DNA of 7,944 bases from Planococcaceae bacterium UBA3370 (lineage in GTDB: Bacteria > Bacillota > Bacilli > Bacillales_A > Planococcaceae), in the NCBI GenBank assembly GCA_002360295.1, contig DEQI01000232.1, positions 1 through 7,944 on the forward strand, read 5' to 3'. Under the pieces are notes generated by a model. That model ran no database searches, was not told the DNA's origin, and was given only the letters and a program-made list of their open reading frames with translations. The translations under genes were made by a program, and so were the position numbers. Below are positions 1-5,646 of the stretch, piece by piece. Position 1 is the first letter of the stretch. Every line of letters starts with the position of its first letter.

Positions 1-126
1 ATGTGGAGTTTGCGTTGGTGGTGTCAAAACTTTCAAAAGCTCAATACGAGATTTTGTAACTGTTGCGTTTACGCCTAATTTAGATAAATTGGTCACAATT
101 TTCTTTAAATCAATTTCTTTCGCCAT
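1..126 (-). CDS. Hypothetical protein, 5' end only (C-terminus lies outside the window)
   Basis: An open minus-strand frame enters from the left edge. I place the start at the ATG at 126-124 because a good ribosome binding site (GAGGTGG) lies five bases upstream. That gives 42 visible residues, beginning MAKEIDLKKIVTNL and ending in a Thr/Pro-rich stretch (LTPPTQTPH). The same frame stays open upstream to another ATG at 192-190, which would add 22 residues (MSATFYDEERLNLYLEKVEVER). That extension looks protein-like but its ATG has no clear ribosome binding site, so the true start is uncertain. The visible part is charged and helical in character with no signal peptide or membrane segment. A sigma-A-like promoter lies upstream at 252-280. 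I do not recognise the family and cannot assign a function. The gene is divergent from the MFS exporter. Confidence 0.6.
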   Translation of the reverse strand, partial: MAKEIDLKKIVTNLSKLGVNATVTKSRIELLKVLTPPTQTPH

Positions 127-251
127 TCGTTCCACCTCAACCTTTTCTAGATATAAATTTAAACGTTCCTCATCGTAAAAAGTTGCACTCATAAGAGGTC
201 TGACTTTTAAGCTATATTCATCATAACACGTATTTTCATGAAAATGTTTTT

Positions 252-280
252 CAATTATGTTACAACTTCCAAAATGTCAA
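252..280 (-). promoter_or_regulatory. Sigma-A-type promoter for the left-edge gene
   Basis: On the minus strand a perfect -35 box TTGACA (280-275) is followed after 17 bases by TAATTG (257-252), a weak -10. Just downstream there is also an extended -10-like TGTTATGAT. Either would start a transcript upstream of both candidate start codons (190-192 and 124-126). The perfect -35 and ideal spacing are seen directly; activity is inferred. Confidence 0.5.
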
Positions 281-388
281 GTAATTCACTCTTTAATTTT
301 ACCCAATCCCTATCACGTTAAAACTTTTATCATTCCCTTTTTTTATATGAATTATCTCCTAACTCTATTCAACTGTACGGTGCATTTG

Positions 389-418
389 TTGTTTTTTCCA
401 AATATAAAGAGGTACAAT
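389..418 (+). promoter_or_regulatory. Candidate promoter for the MFS exporter
   Basis: TTGTTT (389-394) and TACAAT (413-418) are separated by 18 bases. The -10 matches the sigma-A consensus at five of six positions; the -35 only at its TTG. Transcription would start near 425, leaving a leader of about 36 bases before the ATG at 461. No leader peptide or riboswitch is apparent in so short a leader. Confidence 0.4.
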
Positions 419-460
419 ACGGATACGTGATATTGAAATGAGAAAGCAGGTTTGTCTGTC

Positions 461-1621
461 ATGAAAAAAGCACTTTTATTATTAATGTCCATCCAATTTC
501 TAGTGTATTTAGGATTCGCTATTATTATTCCGGTATTACCTGAAGTCATCGTCGCACAAAATTGGAATGAAATTCATGTTGGTGGATTGTTAACTGTCTA
601 TGCACTTGCAAGCTTTTTTACTGCACCATTATGGGGTCAATTATCTGATAAAATAGGACGCAAACAACTTATTTTAATAGGGCTCATCGGCTTTTGTTCT
701 AGCTTTATCATTTTTAGTATTTTTATAAAAAACTTAGTCATTTTATACATTTCCCGTATTATCGGAGGATTATTCTCAGGTGCGCTGTATACTGCCGTAA
801 CAGGTTATGTAGGGGATATGTCTACCAATGAAAATCGCAACAGATATATGGGGCTTATGGGCATGTCTATCGGTCTAGGATTTATTTTCGGACCAGCAAT
901 TGGCGGTATGCTAGGTCATATTAGCTTGCAACTTCCTTTTATTATCTCGGCTGCGTTACTTGCATTACTATTCATATATGCATTATTTGTTTTGCGTGAA
1001 CCTGAACGGAAAGGTGAAGCGAATAAACGTGCCATTATACCGCAAGGAGCAAGCACGTTATTGAAATTTCGCGTACGTTATTTGTTTCTATTTTCATTTT
1101 TCGTAACCTTTATTTTAGCAGGGGTAGAGGCAACGTTTCAGCTATTTCAAATAGACCGAATACAAATTACGCCATTACAACTTGGTTACTTATTTATGTT
1201 TAGCGGCTTTGTCGATGCAGCTATTCAAGGCGGTGTTGTCCGAAAAATAAAGGATGGACATGAAGCGACATGGTTAATGGCGGCACAAATGATTACTGCA
1301 CTAGGACTTTTACTTATCACCCTTACCTCCAATTTATTTTTTGCAGGACTTGCATTATGCGTGTTTACTGCGGGAAATGCATTGGCTCGAACTTGTGTAG
1401 TATCCCTTACATCGAAAGAATCAGGCGGTAAATATGGTACTGCAGCAGGTCTTACGTATTCAATGGATAACCTTGGCCGCATTATTGGACCACTGTTATT
1501 CGTATCACTATTTAAAATAGGCGATGCTTTTACGTACTATATTGCATTAATCATCGCTATACTATCTATTTTGATCATCTTGTTGTTTAAACGTTCAACA
1601 AAATCTTTGCGTGAAAATTAA
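461..1621 (+). CDS. MFS transporter, DHA1 drug:proton antiporter type (Bmr/Blt/NorA-like)
   Basis: The 386-residue product is almost wholly hydrophobic, with the length and about twelve membrane spans of a DHA1-family major facilitator. Visible family marks are the TM1 segment GFAIIIPVLPEV (residues 18-29), motif A between TM2 and TM3 (GQLSDKIGRK, 59-68, with the conserved Asp63, Gly66 and Arg67), and the antiporter motif C in TM5 (GLGFIFGPAIGG, 138-149). A charged REPER segment near 179-183 opens the central cytoplasmic loop. Family knowledge makes it a proton-driven exporter of small, often hydrophobic molecules; the substrate cannot be read from sequence. I chose ATG 461 because GAAAGCAGG (442-450) lies ten bases upstream; a TTG at 452 in the same frame would sit almost on top of that site. 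The gene appears monocistronic, with its own promoter and terminator. No dedicated regulator adjoins it; the small gene to the left is divergent but unrecognised. Confidence 0.9.
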   Translation: MKKALLLLMSIQFLVYLGFAIIIPVLPEVIVAQNWNEIHVGGLLTVYALASFFTAPLWGQLSDKIGRKQLILIGLIGFCSSFIIFSIFIKNLVILYISRIIGGLFSGALYTAVTGYVGDMSTNENRNRYMGLMGMSIGLGFIFGPAIGGMLGHISLQLPFIISAALLALLFIYALFVLREPERKGEANKRAIIPQGASTLLKFRVRYLFLFSFFVTFILAGVEATFQLFQIDRIQITPLQLGYLFMFSGFVDAAIQGGVVRKIKDGHEATWLMAAQMITALGLLLITLTSNLFFAGLALCVFTAGNALARTCVVSLTSKESGGKYGTAAGLTYSMDNLGRIIGPLLFVSLFKIGDAFTYYIALIIAILSILIILLFKRSTKSLREN

Positions 1622-1633
1622 TTAGAATAAGTA

Positions 1634-1678
1634 GAAGAGGTGTCCGAAAGCTTTTCCATTCTGGACACCTCTTCTTTT
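1634..1678 (+). terminator. Intrinsic terminator of the MFS gene
   Basis: GAAGAGGTGTCC (1634-1645) is perfectly complementary to GGACACCTCTTC (1663-1674), a 12-bp stem with a 17-base loop, followed by TTTT. It starts 13 bases after the MFS stop codon. The stem is symmetric, so it could also stop minus-strand transcripts from the micro-ORF remnant at 1703-1787, although the T run is poorer on that side. The core GGTGTCCGAAAGC recurs, with one extra T, in the hairpin at 4286-4322. Confidence 0.85.
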
Positions 1679-1702
1679 CAATCATCCCTTCATCCGATTG
1701 CT

Positions 1703-1787
1703 TTATACATCTAATCCAAACTCTTCTAGTACTTGTAGCTCTTTTGTTATATAGTTTTTCTGCTTTTCATAATGTTTTTTTGCTCAT
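1703..1787 (-). pseudogene. Possible micro-ORF broken by one base in an A7 run
   Basis: On the minus strand an ATG at 1787-1785 is followed by AGC and seven A residues (1781-1775). As written, the frame from this ATG stops after six codons. If the run had six A residues, the frame would encode 27 residues (MSKKHYEKQKNYITKELQ, then VLEEFGLDV) and end at TAA 1705-1703. The downstream frame is open, charged and amphipathic, unlike random AT-rich DNA, which would show frequent stops and Phe/Lys/Asn/Ile bias. The ribosome binding site is weak (AAAGA). The MFS terminator hairpin lies 25 bases beyond the stop. It could be a decayed small gene, a real gene read by slippage or altered by a sequencing error, or chance. 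I do not recognise the peptide. Confidence 0.3.
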
Positions 1788-1875
1788 TCTTTTTAAAAAT
1801 GTTTAAAAACTTATTAACAGTGGAATTCATAGTTGTACATATATTACACCCATATGAATACTTTTTATTGTTATT

Positions 1876-1880
1876 GGAGG
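1876..1880 (+). promoter_or_regulatory. Ribosome binding site that fixes a TTG start
   Basis: GGAGG lies seven bases before the TTG at 1888, and no ATG or GTG in that frame is as well placed. It is the reason for accepting TTG as the initiation codon of the DUF1963 gene. A weak promoter may lie upstream (TTAACA at 1814-1819, TACATA at 1836-1841, spacer 16). Confidence 0.75.
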
Positions 1881-1887
1881 AAAAGCT

Positions 1888-2661
1888 TTGATTCGACGAG
1901 TTGCATTTAGTATTCCGAAAATATTAGTACCATTTCAAGGACAACTAGAAAAATCGGCCTTACATTTTACTGAAATAATTATTAAGAAGGACATACCTGG
2001 AATGGCTGCTAGTAAGTTTGCCGGCTTTCCCTACCTCCCTAAAACGAGACAGTATCCGAAAGATTTTAATGGGCGAGCTATGCGGCTACTTGCACAAATT
2101 AATTTTTCTGAGTTTTCATTTCCAGTACCCTTTCCACAACAAGGCCTTTTACAGTTTTTTGTTTCAGAAAATGCTTACAATTTTTCAGATACAGTGACTA
2201 GACAAGATGATTTTTTAGTTCAATACTATGAATCGGCAAATGAAGATTCGACTACCCATTTCCCTAATATGAATGCATCATTCCCTATAGAGAAGGAATA
2301 TGCTCTTAAATATGTTTTGAGGAGCGAGCCAGTATCCGCTACAGATTATCGGTTATCTCATTTTATACCGAATGCATCATCTTATATCTTCGAAGATGGA
2401 CAAACTTTCGAAGATGTTTATTTGTCTACTTTTTTAGGTGCCAATCATAAAATAGGTGGATACCCTTATTTTATAGAAGATGATTTTCGTAAGAACTCCC
2501 CATTTCTACAGCGTTATGATACGTTGCTATTACAAATTATTTCAAATGATGAAGAAGGTATAATGTGGGGCAATTCCGGAGTTGTGAGCTTCTTCATTAA
2601 CAGAGAAAAACTATCACAACTCGATTTTACTGACATTTATTTTTATAGTGAGCAATATTAG
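1888..2661 (+). CDS. DUF1963 / YwqG-family protein of unknown function
   Basis: The product has 257 residues, close to the roughly 260 of Bacillus subtilis YwqG, and covers the whole domain. Recognisable family blocks are the proline-rich opening FAGFPYLPKTRQYP (residues 45-58), RLLAQINFSEF (66-76), QQGLLQFFVS (84-93), the central GANHKIGGYPYFIEDDFR (184-201), and the C-terminal LLLQIISNDEEGIMWGNSG (213-231) followed by VVSFFI. The family is known as a soluble beta-rich fold without an established biochemical role; B. subtilis ywqG lies near a toxin locus, but nothing toxin-like is visible here. There is no signal peptide or membrane segment, so it is probably cytoplasmic. It starts at TTG, which often lowers expression. 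The 226-base gap before it and a hairpin after it suggest a single-gene unit. No key motif is missing and the frame is intact. Confidence 0.85.
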   Translation: MIRRVAFSIPKILVPFQGQLEKSALHFTEIIIKKDIPGMAASKFAGFPYLPKTRQYPKDFNGRAMRLLAQINFSEFSFPVPFPQQGLLQFFVSENAYNFSDTVTRQDDFLVQYYESANEDSTTHFPNMNASFPIEKEYALKYVLRSEPVSATDYRLSHFIPNASSYIFEDGQTFEDVYLSTFLGANHKIGGYPYFIEDDFRKNSPFLQRYDTLLLQIISNDEEGIMWGNSGVVSFFINREKLSQLDFTDIYFYSEQY

Positions 2662-2679
2662 CAACAATACAACCTTTCG

Positions 2680-2705
2680 CCACCTTTCTCTCTTACGAAA
2701 GGTGG
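2680..2705 (+). terminator. Hairpin after the DUF1963 gene, weak terminator
   Basis: CCACCTTTC (2680-2688) pairs perfectly with GAAAGGTGG (2697-2705) around an eight-base loop, 18 bases after the stop codon. The following sequence (TTGCATCTT) is only partly T-rich. A competing arm upstream, ACCTTTCG (2672-2679), can also pair with CGAAAGGT (2696-2703), and GCAAC (2661-2665) can pair with GTTGC (2705-2709). The fold is real in sequence; terminator strength is doubtful. Confidence 0.5.
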
Positions 2706-2755
2706 TTGCATCTTGGACGTACTCAATCCCCTTCCTATCTATTACATTAATACGT

Positions 2756-2761
2756 TATAAT
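2756..2761 (+). promoter_or_regulatory. -10 box (TATAAT) for cls
   Basis: A perfect TATAAT lies between the DUF1963 hairpin and cls. No good -35 is found at 16-18 bases (TTCCTA at 2732 is the nearest). If used, transcription would start near 2767-2770, so the TTG at 2767 could not be a normally led start codon. That supports initiation at one of the GTG codons downstream. Confidence 0.45.
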
Positions 2762-2799
2762 GATACTTGTACAAAATATCAGGAAAGCAGGTGAGTAGC

Positions 2800-4257
2800 G
2801 TGTTCAGTTATTTTGATTTAAGCTACATCATCCCATATATTTTAGTTTTAAATATAATTTTTGCGATCACGGTCATTTTCCTAGAACGTAAAGATCCTTC
2901 CTCCTCCTGGGCTTGGATACTTGTCCTTTTTTTCTTTCCAGTTGGCGGTTTCGTATTATACCTATTACTTGGAAGACAACTCCGTAAAAAACACTTATTT
3001 CGTTGGGATGGACGAAAAGATATAGGGATTGAATCTTTAATAGATTATCAAATCGAAGCACTTGAAAAAGACCGTTTAGAATTTCGAGCAGGTCATGTGG
3101 AAGACTATAAAGAACTTATTTATATGAATTTAACAACAAATAATGCTGTTTTAACACAGGATAACCACATCGACATCTTTTGTGATGGGGCTGAAAAGTT
3201 TGAGCAATTAATAGATGACATTTTAAACGCTAAAGATCATATCCATATTCAATATTATATTTTTAAATTAGACAATTTAGGAAAACGCATTTTAGATGCG
3301 ACAATTAAAAAAGCAAAGCAAGGCGTAAAAGTAAGGATTTTATTCGATGAAATGGGATCCCGAGGCGTTCGAAAGCGTCATTTTAAAGATTTATTAGATG
3401 TAGGCGGGGAAATTGAAGTATTTTTCCCATCTATTCTTCCTTTAATCAATCCTCGATTAAATTTTCGTAATCATAGAAAAATAGTTATCGTAGATGGACG
3501 TATCGGTTATATTGGTGGGTTTAATGTAGGCGATGAATATTTGGGTTTAAATAAAAGGTTCGGTTACTGGCGTGATACACACTTACGAATTGAAGGTAGT
3601 GCCGTTCATCCTTTACAAACCCGTTTTTTACTTGATTGGAATCAAGCAAGTTCTAAGCAACCTATTGGTTATGCAGAACGTTACTTCCCTGCCATCCCCA
3701 AAAAAGGTGATGCGGCTATTCAAATCGTATCAAGTGGACCCGATACAGAATGGGCTGTTATTAAAAATGGTTACTTACGTTTAATTGCTAATGCTAATCG
3801 ATATATCTATATTCAAACACCTTATTTTATCCCGGACGTTAGTTTTTTCGATGCTATTCAAATTGCTGCATTGTCCGGTATTGATGTACGAATTATGATC
3901 CCTAATAAACCAGATCACCCATTCGTTTATTGGGCTACCTATTCATATGTTGGTCAACTTTTAAAAGCCGGTGCCCGAGTATATCATTATGATAAAGGTT
4001 TTATCCATGCCAAAATGATCGTTGTTGATGATGAAGTAGCATCTGTGGGAACAGCAAATATTGATGTACGTAGCTTTAACTTAAACTTTGAAGTAAATGC
4101 ATTCATATATGATCGTTATTTAGCTCATAACTTAGCGGAAATATTTGAAACAGATATATTTGACAGCACAGAGCTAACAATCGAAACATACGATAGCCGC
4201 TCTAACGTAGTCAAGTTTAAAGAATCTATCTCACGTCTATTGTCGCCTATCTTATAA
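2800..4257 (+). CDS. cls: Cardiolipin synthase (ClsA type, two HKD motifs)
   Basis: This is a 485-residue phospholipase D superfamily enzyme that condenses two phosphatidylglycerol molecules to cardiolipin and glycerol at the cytoplasmic membrane. Two membrane spans open the protein (about residues 9-28 and 38-57, with SSSWAW and LLGRQLRKKHLF), followed by two catalytic halves. The first HKD motif has His225, Lys227 and Asp232 (NHRKIVIVDG, then GYIGGFNVGDEYLG). The second has His403, Lys405 and Asp410 (IHAKMIVVDD, then SVGTANIDVRSF). Both are intact. Length and sequence agree closely with what I remember of B. subtilis ClsA. I prefer the GTG at 2800, with AGGTGA (2789-2794) six bases before it. 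GTG 2791 is possible, and TTG 2767 is unlikely because it lies at the expected transcription start. The gene looks monocistronic, bounded by the 2756 promoter and the hairpin at 4286. Confidence 0.95.
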   Translation: MFSYFDLSYIIPYILVLNIIFAITVIFLERKDPSSSWAWILVLFFFPVGGFVLYLLLGRQLRKKHLFRWDGRKDIGIESLIDYQIEALEKDRLEFRAGHVEDYKELIYMNLTTNNAVLTQDNHIDIFCDGAEKFEQLIDDILNAKDHIHIQYYIFKLDNLGKRILDATIKKAKQGVKVRILFDEMGSRGVRKRHFKDLLDVGGEIEVFFPSILPLINPRLNFRNHRKIVIVDGRIGYIGGFNVGDEYLGLNKRFGYWRDTHLRIEGSAVHPLQTRFLLDWNQASSKQPIGYAERYFPAIPKKGDAAIQIVSSGPDTEWAVIKNGYLRLIANANRYIYIQTPYFIPDVSFFDAIQIAALSGIDVRIMIPNKPDHPFVYWATYSYVGQLLKAGARVYHYDKGFIHAKMIVVDDEVASVGTANIDVRSFNLNFEVNAFIYDRYLAHNLAEIFETDIFDSTELTIETYDSRSNVVKFKESISRLLSPIL

Positions 4258-4285
4258 ACATAAATAGCGGTTAAACATACAGATG

Positions 4286-4322
4286 GGGGGTGTTCCGAAA
4301 GCGAAACTTTCGGGACACCCCC
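4286..4322. terminator. Bidirectional hairpin between convergent cls and the M15B peptidase gene
   Basis: Sixteen base pairs (GGGGGTGTTCCGAAAG with CTTTCGGGACACCCCC, one G-T wobble) enclose a five-base loop. It begins 29 bases after the cls stop and ends 11 bases before the stop of the opposite gene, the usual place for a shared terminator. Neither side has a T run (TAATTC on plus, ATCTGTATG on minus), so it may block readthrough by stability alone, or act as an RNA 3'-end protector. Confidence 0.65.
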
Positions 4323-4333
4323 TAATTCAATGA

Positions 4334-5170
4334 TTATTTTATGTTTAAATATTCTTCTAATGTTGTATTCTCTTCATAAATAGCTGTTGCTAACTCTACA
4401 CCCACATAGCGGAAATGCCATGACTCATACATGTAGCCTGTAATGTCTTCTTTGCCTTCTGGATAACGCAAAATAAACCCATATTTGTGGGCATTTTTCA
4501 CAAGCCACTGCCCTGCTGGTGATTCGCCAAACTCACTTGTTAACCATAGATCCTCTCGACCTTTTTCTCCGATATCATAGGATAAACCAGTTTGGTGCTC
4601 AGAATAACCCGGACGTGCACTATAGCGATCAGCCGCTTCTTTTCCATCGCGTTTTATATAATTATTATATAAAGTCGTTTGATATTCATATGAACGATAC
4701 CCACTAAACGCTACTAATGTAAATCCATCTTTTTCTGCACCTGCAGCCATTTCCTCAAAAGCTGCTCGCGCTTCAGGATCCTCGCCTTTACTATACGTTT
4801 TTGGCAATGGATTTGTTTTATTAACAATCATAACACCATTAACATAAGTCGGTTCAGTTGGTTCTATATGCGTAACCGGATAGCCCCCACTATCTACTTC
4901 AACTGATGATTTTTGTTCTTCTGACTTTTCTATAATGGCCTCTTCTTCTGAGTTATGTTGTTCAGGCTTTAGTTCATCTTCTTGAGGTACACTATTTTGC
5001 TGTTCACCATTCTCTTCACTCAATTGTTGTTCTTCTGTGTTTAGTTTTGAGGCTTGTTCATTTTTATATATAACAGTAAAAACGATAGCAATCATTATTG
5101 CGATAGAAACCACTGCACCAATTGCTATTTTCCATTTATCGTTGTTTTTTTTCGGTGTATAGCCTTTCAT
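4334..5170 (-). CDS. Membrane-anchored M15B carboxypeptidase (VanY / LdcB type)
   Basis: The 278-residue product is a zinc peptidase that trims the C-terminal D-alanine from peptidoglycan stem peptides outside the membrane. Whether it is a D,D- or an L,D-carboxypeptidase cannot be read from sequence. Residues 1-13 are basic and 14-35 form one uncleaved signal anchor. A Glu/Gln/Ser-rich linker follows (about 44-95), presumably spanning the periplasm-like space. The catalytic domain starts near 100. Its family motifs are FSGYRS (155-160), PGYSEHQTGLSYDI (187-200) with zinc ligands His192 and Asp199, and YESWHFRYVG (248-257) with the base Glu249 and ligand His252. All key residues are present. 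The start ATG has AGGAG four bases upstream. The linker is low in complexity and likely to vary between strains. It is transcribed alone toward cls, from a region that includes a truncated repeat. Confidence 0.9.
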   Translation of the reverse strand: MKGYTPKKNNDKWKIAIGAVVSIAIMIAIVFTVIYKNEQASKLNTEEQQLSEENGEQQNSVPQEDELKPEQHNSEEEAIIEKSEEQKSSVEVDSGGYPVTHIEPTEPTYVNGVMIVNKTNPLPKTYSKGEDPEARAAFEEMAAGAEKDGFTLVAFSGYRSYEYQTTLYNNYIKRDGKEAADRYSARPGYSEHQTGLSYDIGEKGREDLWLTSEFGESPAGQWLVKNAHKYGFILRYPEGKEDITGYMYESWHFRYVGVELATAIYEENTTLEEYLNIK

Positions 5171-5228
5171 ACTGCTCCTTCTTTCTTTTATGCTACTACT
5201 ATTTTATTTCATAACCTTATATGAGTAA

Positions 5229-5234
5229 ATTATA
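5229..5234 (-). promoter_or_regulatory. Candidate -10 box for the M15B peptidase gene
   Basis: TATAAT on the minus strand (5234-5229) lies 58 bases before the start codon. No good -35 is spaced 16-18 bases upstream; that stretch overlaps the end of the repeat remnant. A GTGACA (5246-5241) lies too close to serve this -10, but is 17 bases from a weaker CATATA. The promoter assignment is tentative. Confidence 0.3.
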
Positions 5235-5247
5235 TAACATTGTCACC

Positions 5248-5324
5248 TCAAATGAGACCCGAAAGGCAGTGAGAGATTCAACGGATGCCTCATGGAAGCG
5301 TCCCAGCCATAACGGAAATCAATC
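5248..5324 (-). repeat. Truncated, degenerate intergenic repeat of Bacillus/Lysinibacillus type
   Basis: Read on the minus strand, this stretch begins GATTGATTTCCGTTATGGCT, continues GGGACGCTTCC, and later has CACTGCCTTTCGGGTCTCA. From memory this is the left half of a widespread, GC-richer intergenic element in Bacillus-group genomes, whose full form continues to a mirrored end rich in CCGC and CTCCAATC. Here the second half is absent and the GC-rich stem arms have decayed, though AGGCA/TGCCT and GGGAC/GTCTC can still pair. The base composition is visibly less AT-rich than its flanks. It encodes nothing. The family assignment rests on recollection only. Confidence 0.5.
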
Positions 5325-5357
5325 TAGTTCTATCATTTGTTCAAGTTCTTATTGTTA

Positions 5358-5603
5358 CTATGTTATAACAATATAGAGTACGAGCAATGTGGCGATACTA
5401 AAGAAAATGGCTAAACCAAGCATCCACTTTGCTTCTTTTATATAACCTTGACTTTTAAAACTTCTATATCGGAAAAAGTTTGAACAGGCAAACATGATCG
5501 TTAAAAATAATACTGCTAATTCGAAGTTCTGTTTAATTACAAAGAAAATGGCCATTACACTACTTATTCCTACTAAAATAGTAGATAAGACTTTTTCGTT
5601 CAT
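5358..5603 (-). CDS. Small three-helix membrane protein, function unknown
   Basis: The 81-residue product begins MNEKVLSTILVGISSVMAIF and has three hydrophobic stretches (about residues 7-24, 27-43 and 60-80). A basic, hydrophilic loop (FRYRSFKSQGYIKEAKW, 44-60) lies between the second and third. There is no signal cleavage site, lipobox or catalytic motif. I chose ATG 5603-5601 because a perfect AGGAGGT lies four bases upstream. The longer frame from 5681 would overlap the end of yidC and has no such site. The gene follows yidC by 43 bases on the same strand, but an intrinsic terminator fills that gap, so it is expressed by readthrough or from an unseen promoter. I do not recognise the family. 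A link to YidC as substrate or partner is possible only by position. Confidence 0.7.
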   Translation of the reverse strand: MNEKVLSTILVGISSVMAIFFVIKQNFELAVLFLTIMFACSNFFRYRSFKSQGYIKEAKWMLGLAIFFSIATLLVLYIVIT

Positions 5604-5606
5604 TGT

Positions 5607-5613
5607 ACCTCCT
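5607..5613 (-). promoter_or_regulatory. Strong ribosome binding site joined directly to the terminator T run
   Basis: AGGAGGT on the minus strand is four bases from the ATG at 5603 and decides the start of the 81-aa gene. It follows the six T residues of the yidC terminator with no base between them. The 3' arm of that hairpin contains CTCC, which could pair with GGAG here in an alternative four-pair fold. Confidence 0.75.
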
Positions 5614-5642
5614 AAAAAATGTCGGAGCAACCAAGCTCCGAC
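5614..5642 (-). terminator. Intrinsic terminator after yidC
   Basis: On the minus strand GTCGGAGC and GCTCCGAC form a perfect 8-bp GC-rich stem with a six-base loop (TTGGTT), followed by A and six T residues. It begins four bases after the yidC stop codon, and its T run touches the ribosome binding site of the next gene. Confidence 0.85.
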
Positions 5643-5646
5643 GAAT

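Noticed and set aside
193..251. Frameshifted N-terminal extension of the left-edge gene beginning at an ATG with an A run
   Set aside because: It needs an inserted base and has no ribosome binding site; it also lies on top of the probable promoter region.
452..460. TTG start for the MFS gene
   Set aside because: The only ribosome binding site ends at 450, too close to TTG 452; ATG 461 has workable spacing and gives a typical MFS N-terminus.
1225..1482. 85-codon minus-strand frame inside the MFS gene
   Set aside because: It lies opposite clear MFS coding sequence and has no ribosome binding site or family features. The other frames opposite or within cls, the M15B peptidase, the 81-aa gene and the AraC gene were rejected on the same grounds.
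5350..5373. 8-bp A/T-rich hairpin (TATTGTTA / TAACAATA) over the stop codon of the 81-aa gene
   Set aside because: Nearly all pairs are A-T and no T run follows on either strand, so it is unlikely to terminate transcription and may be chance.
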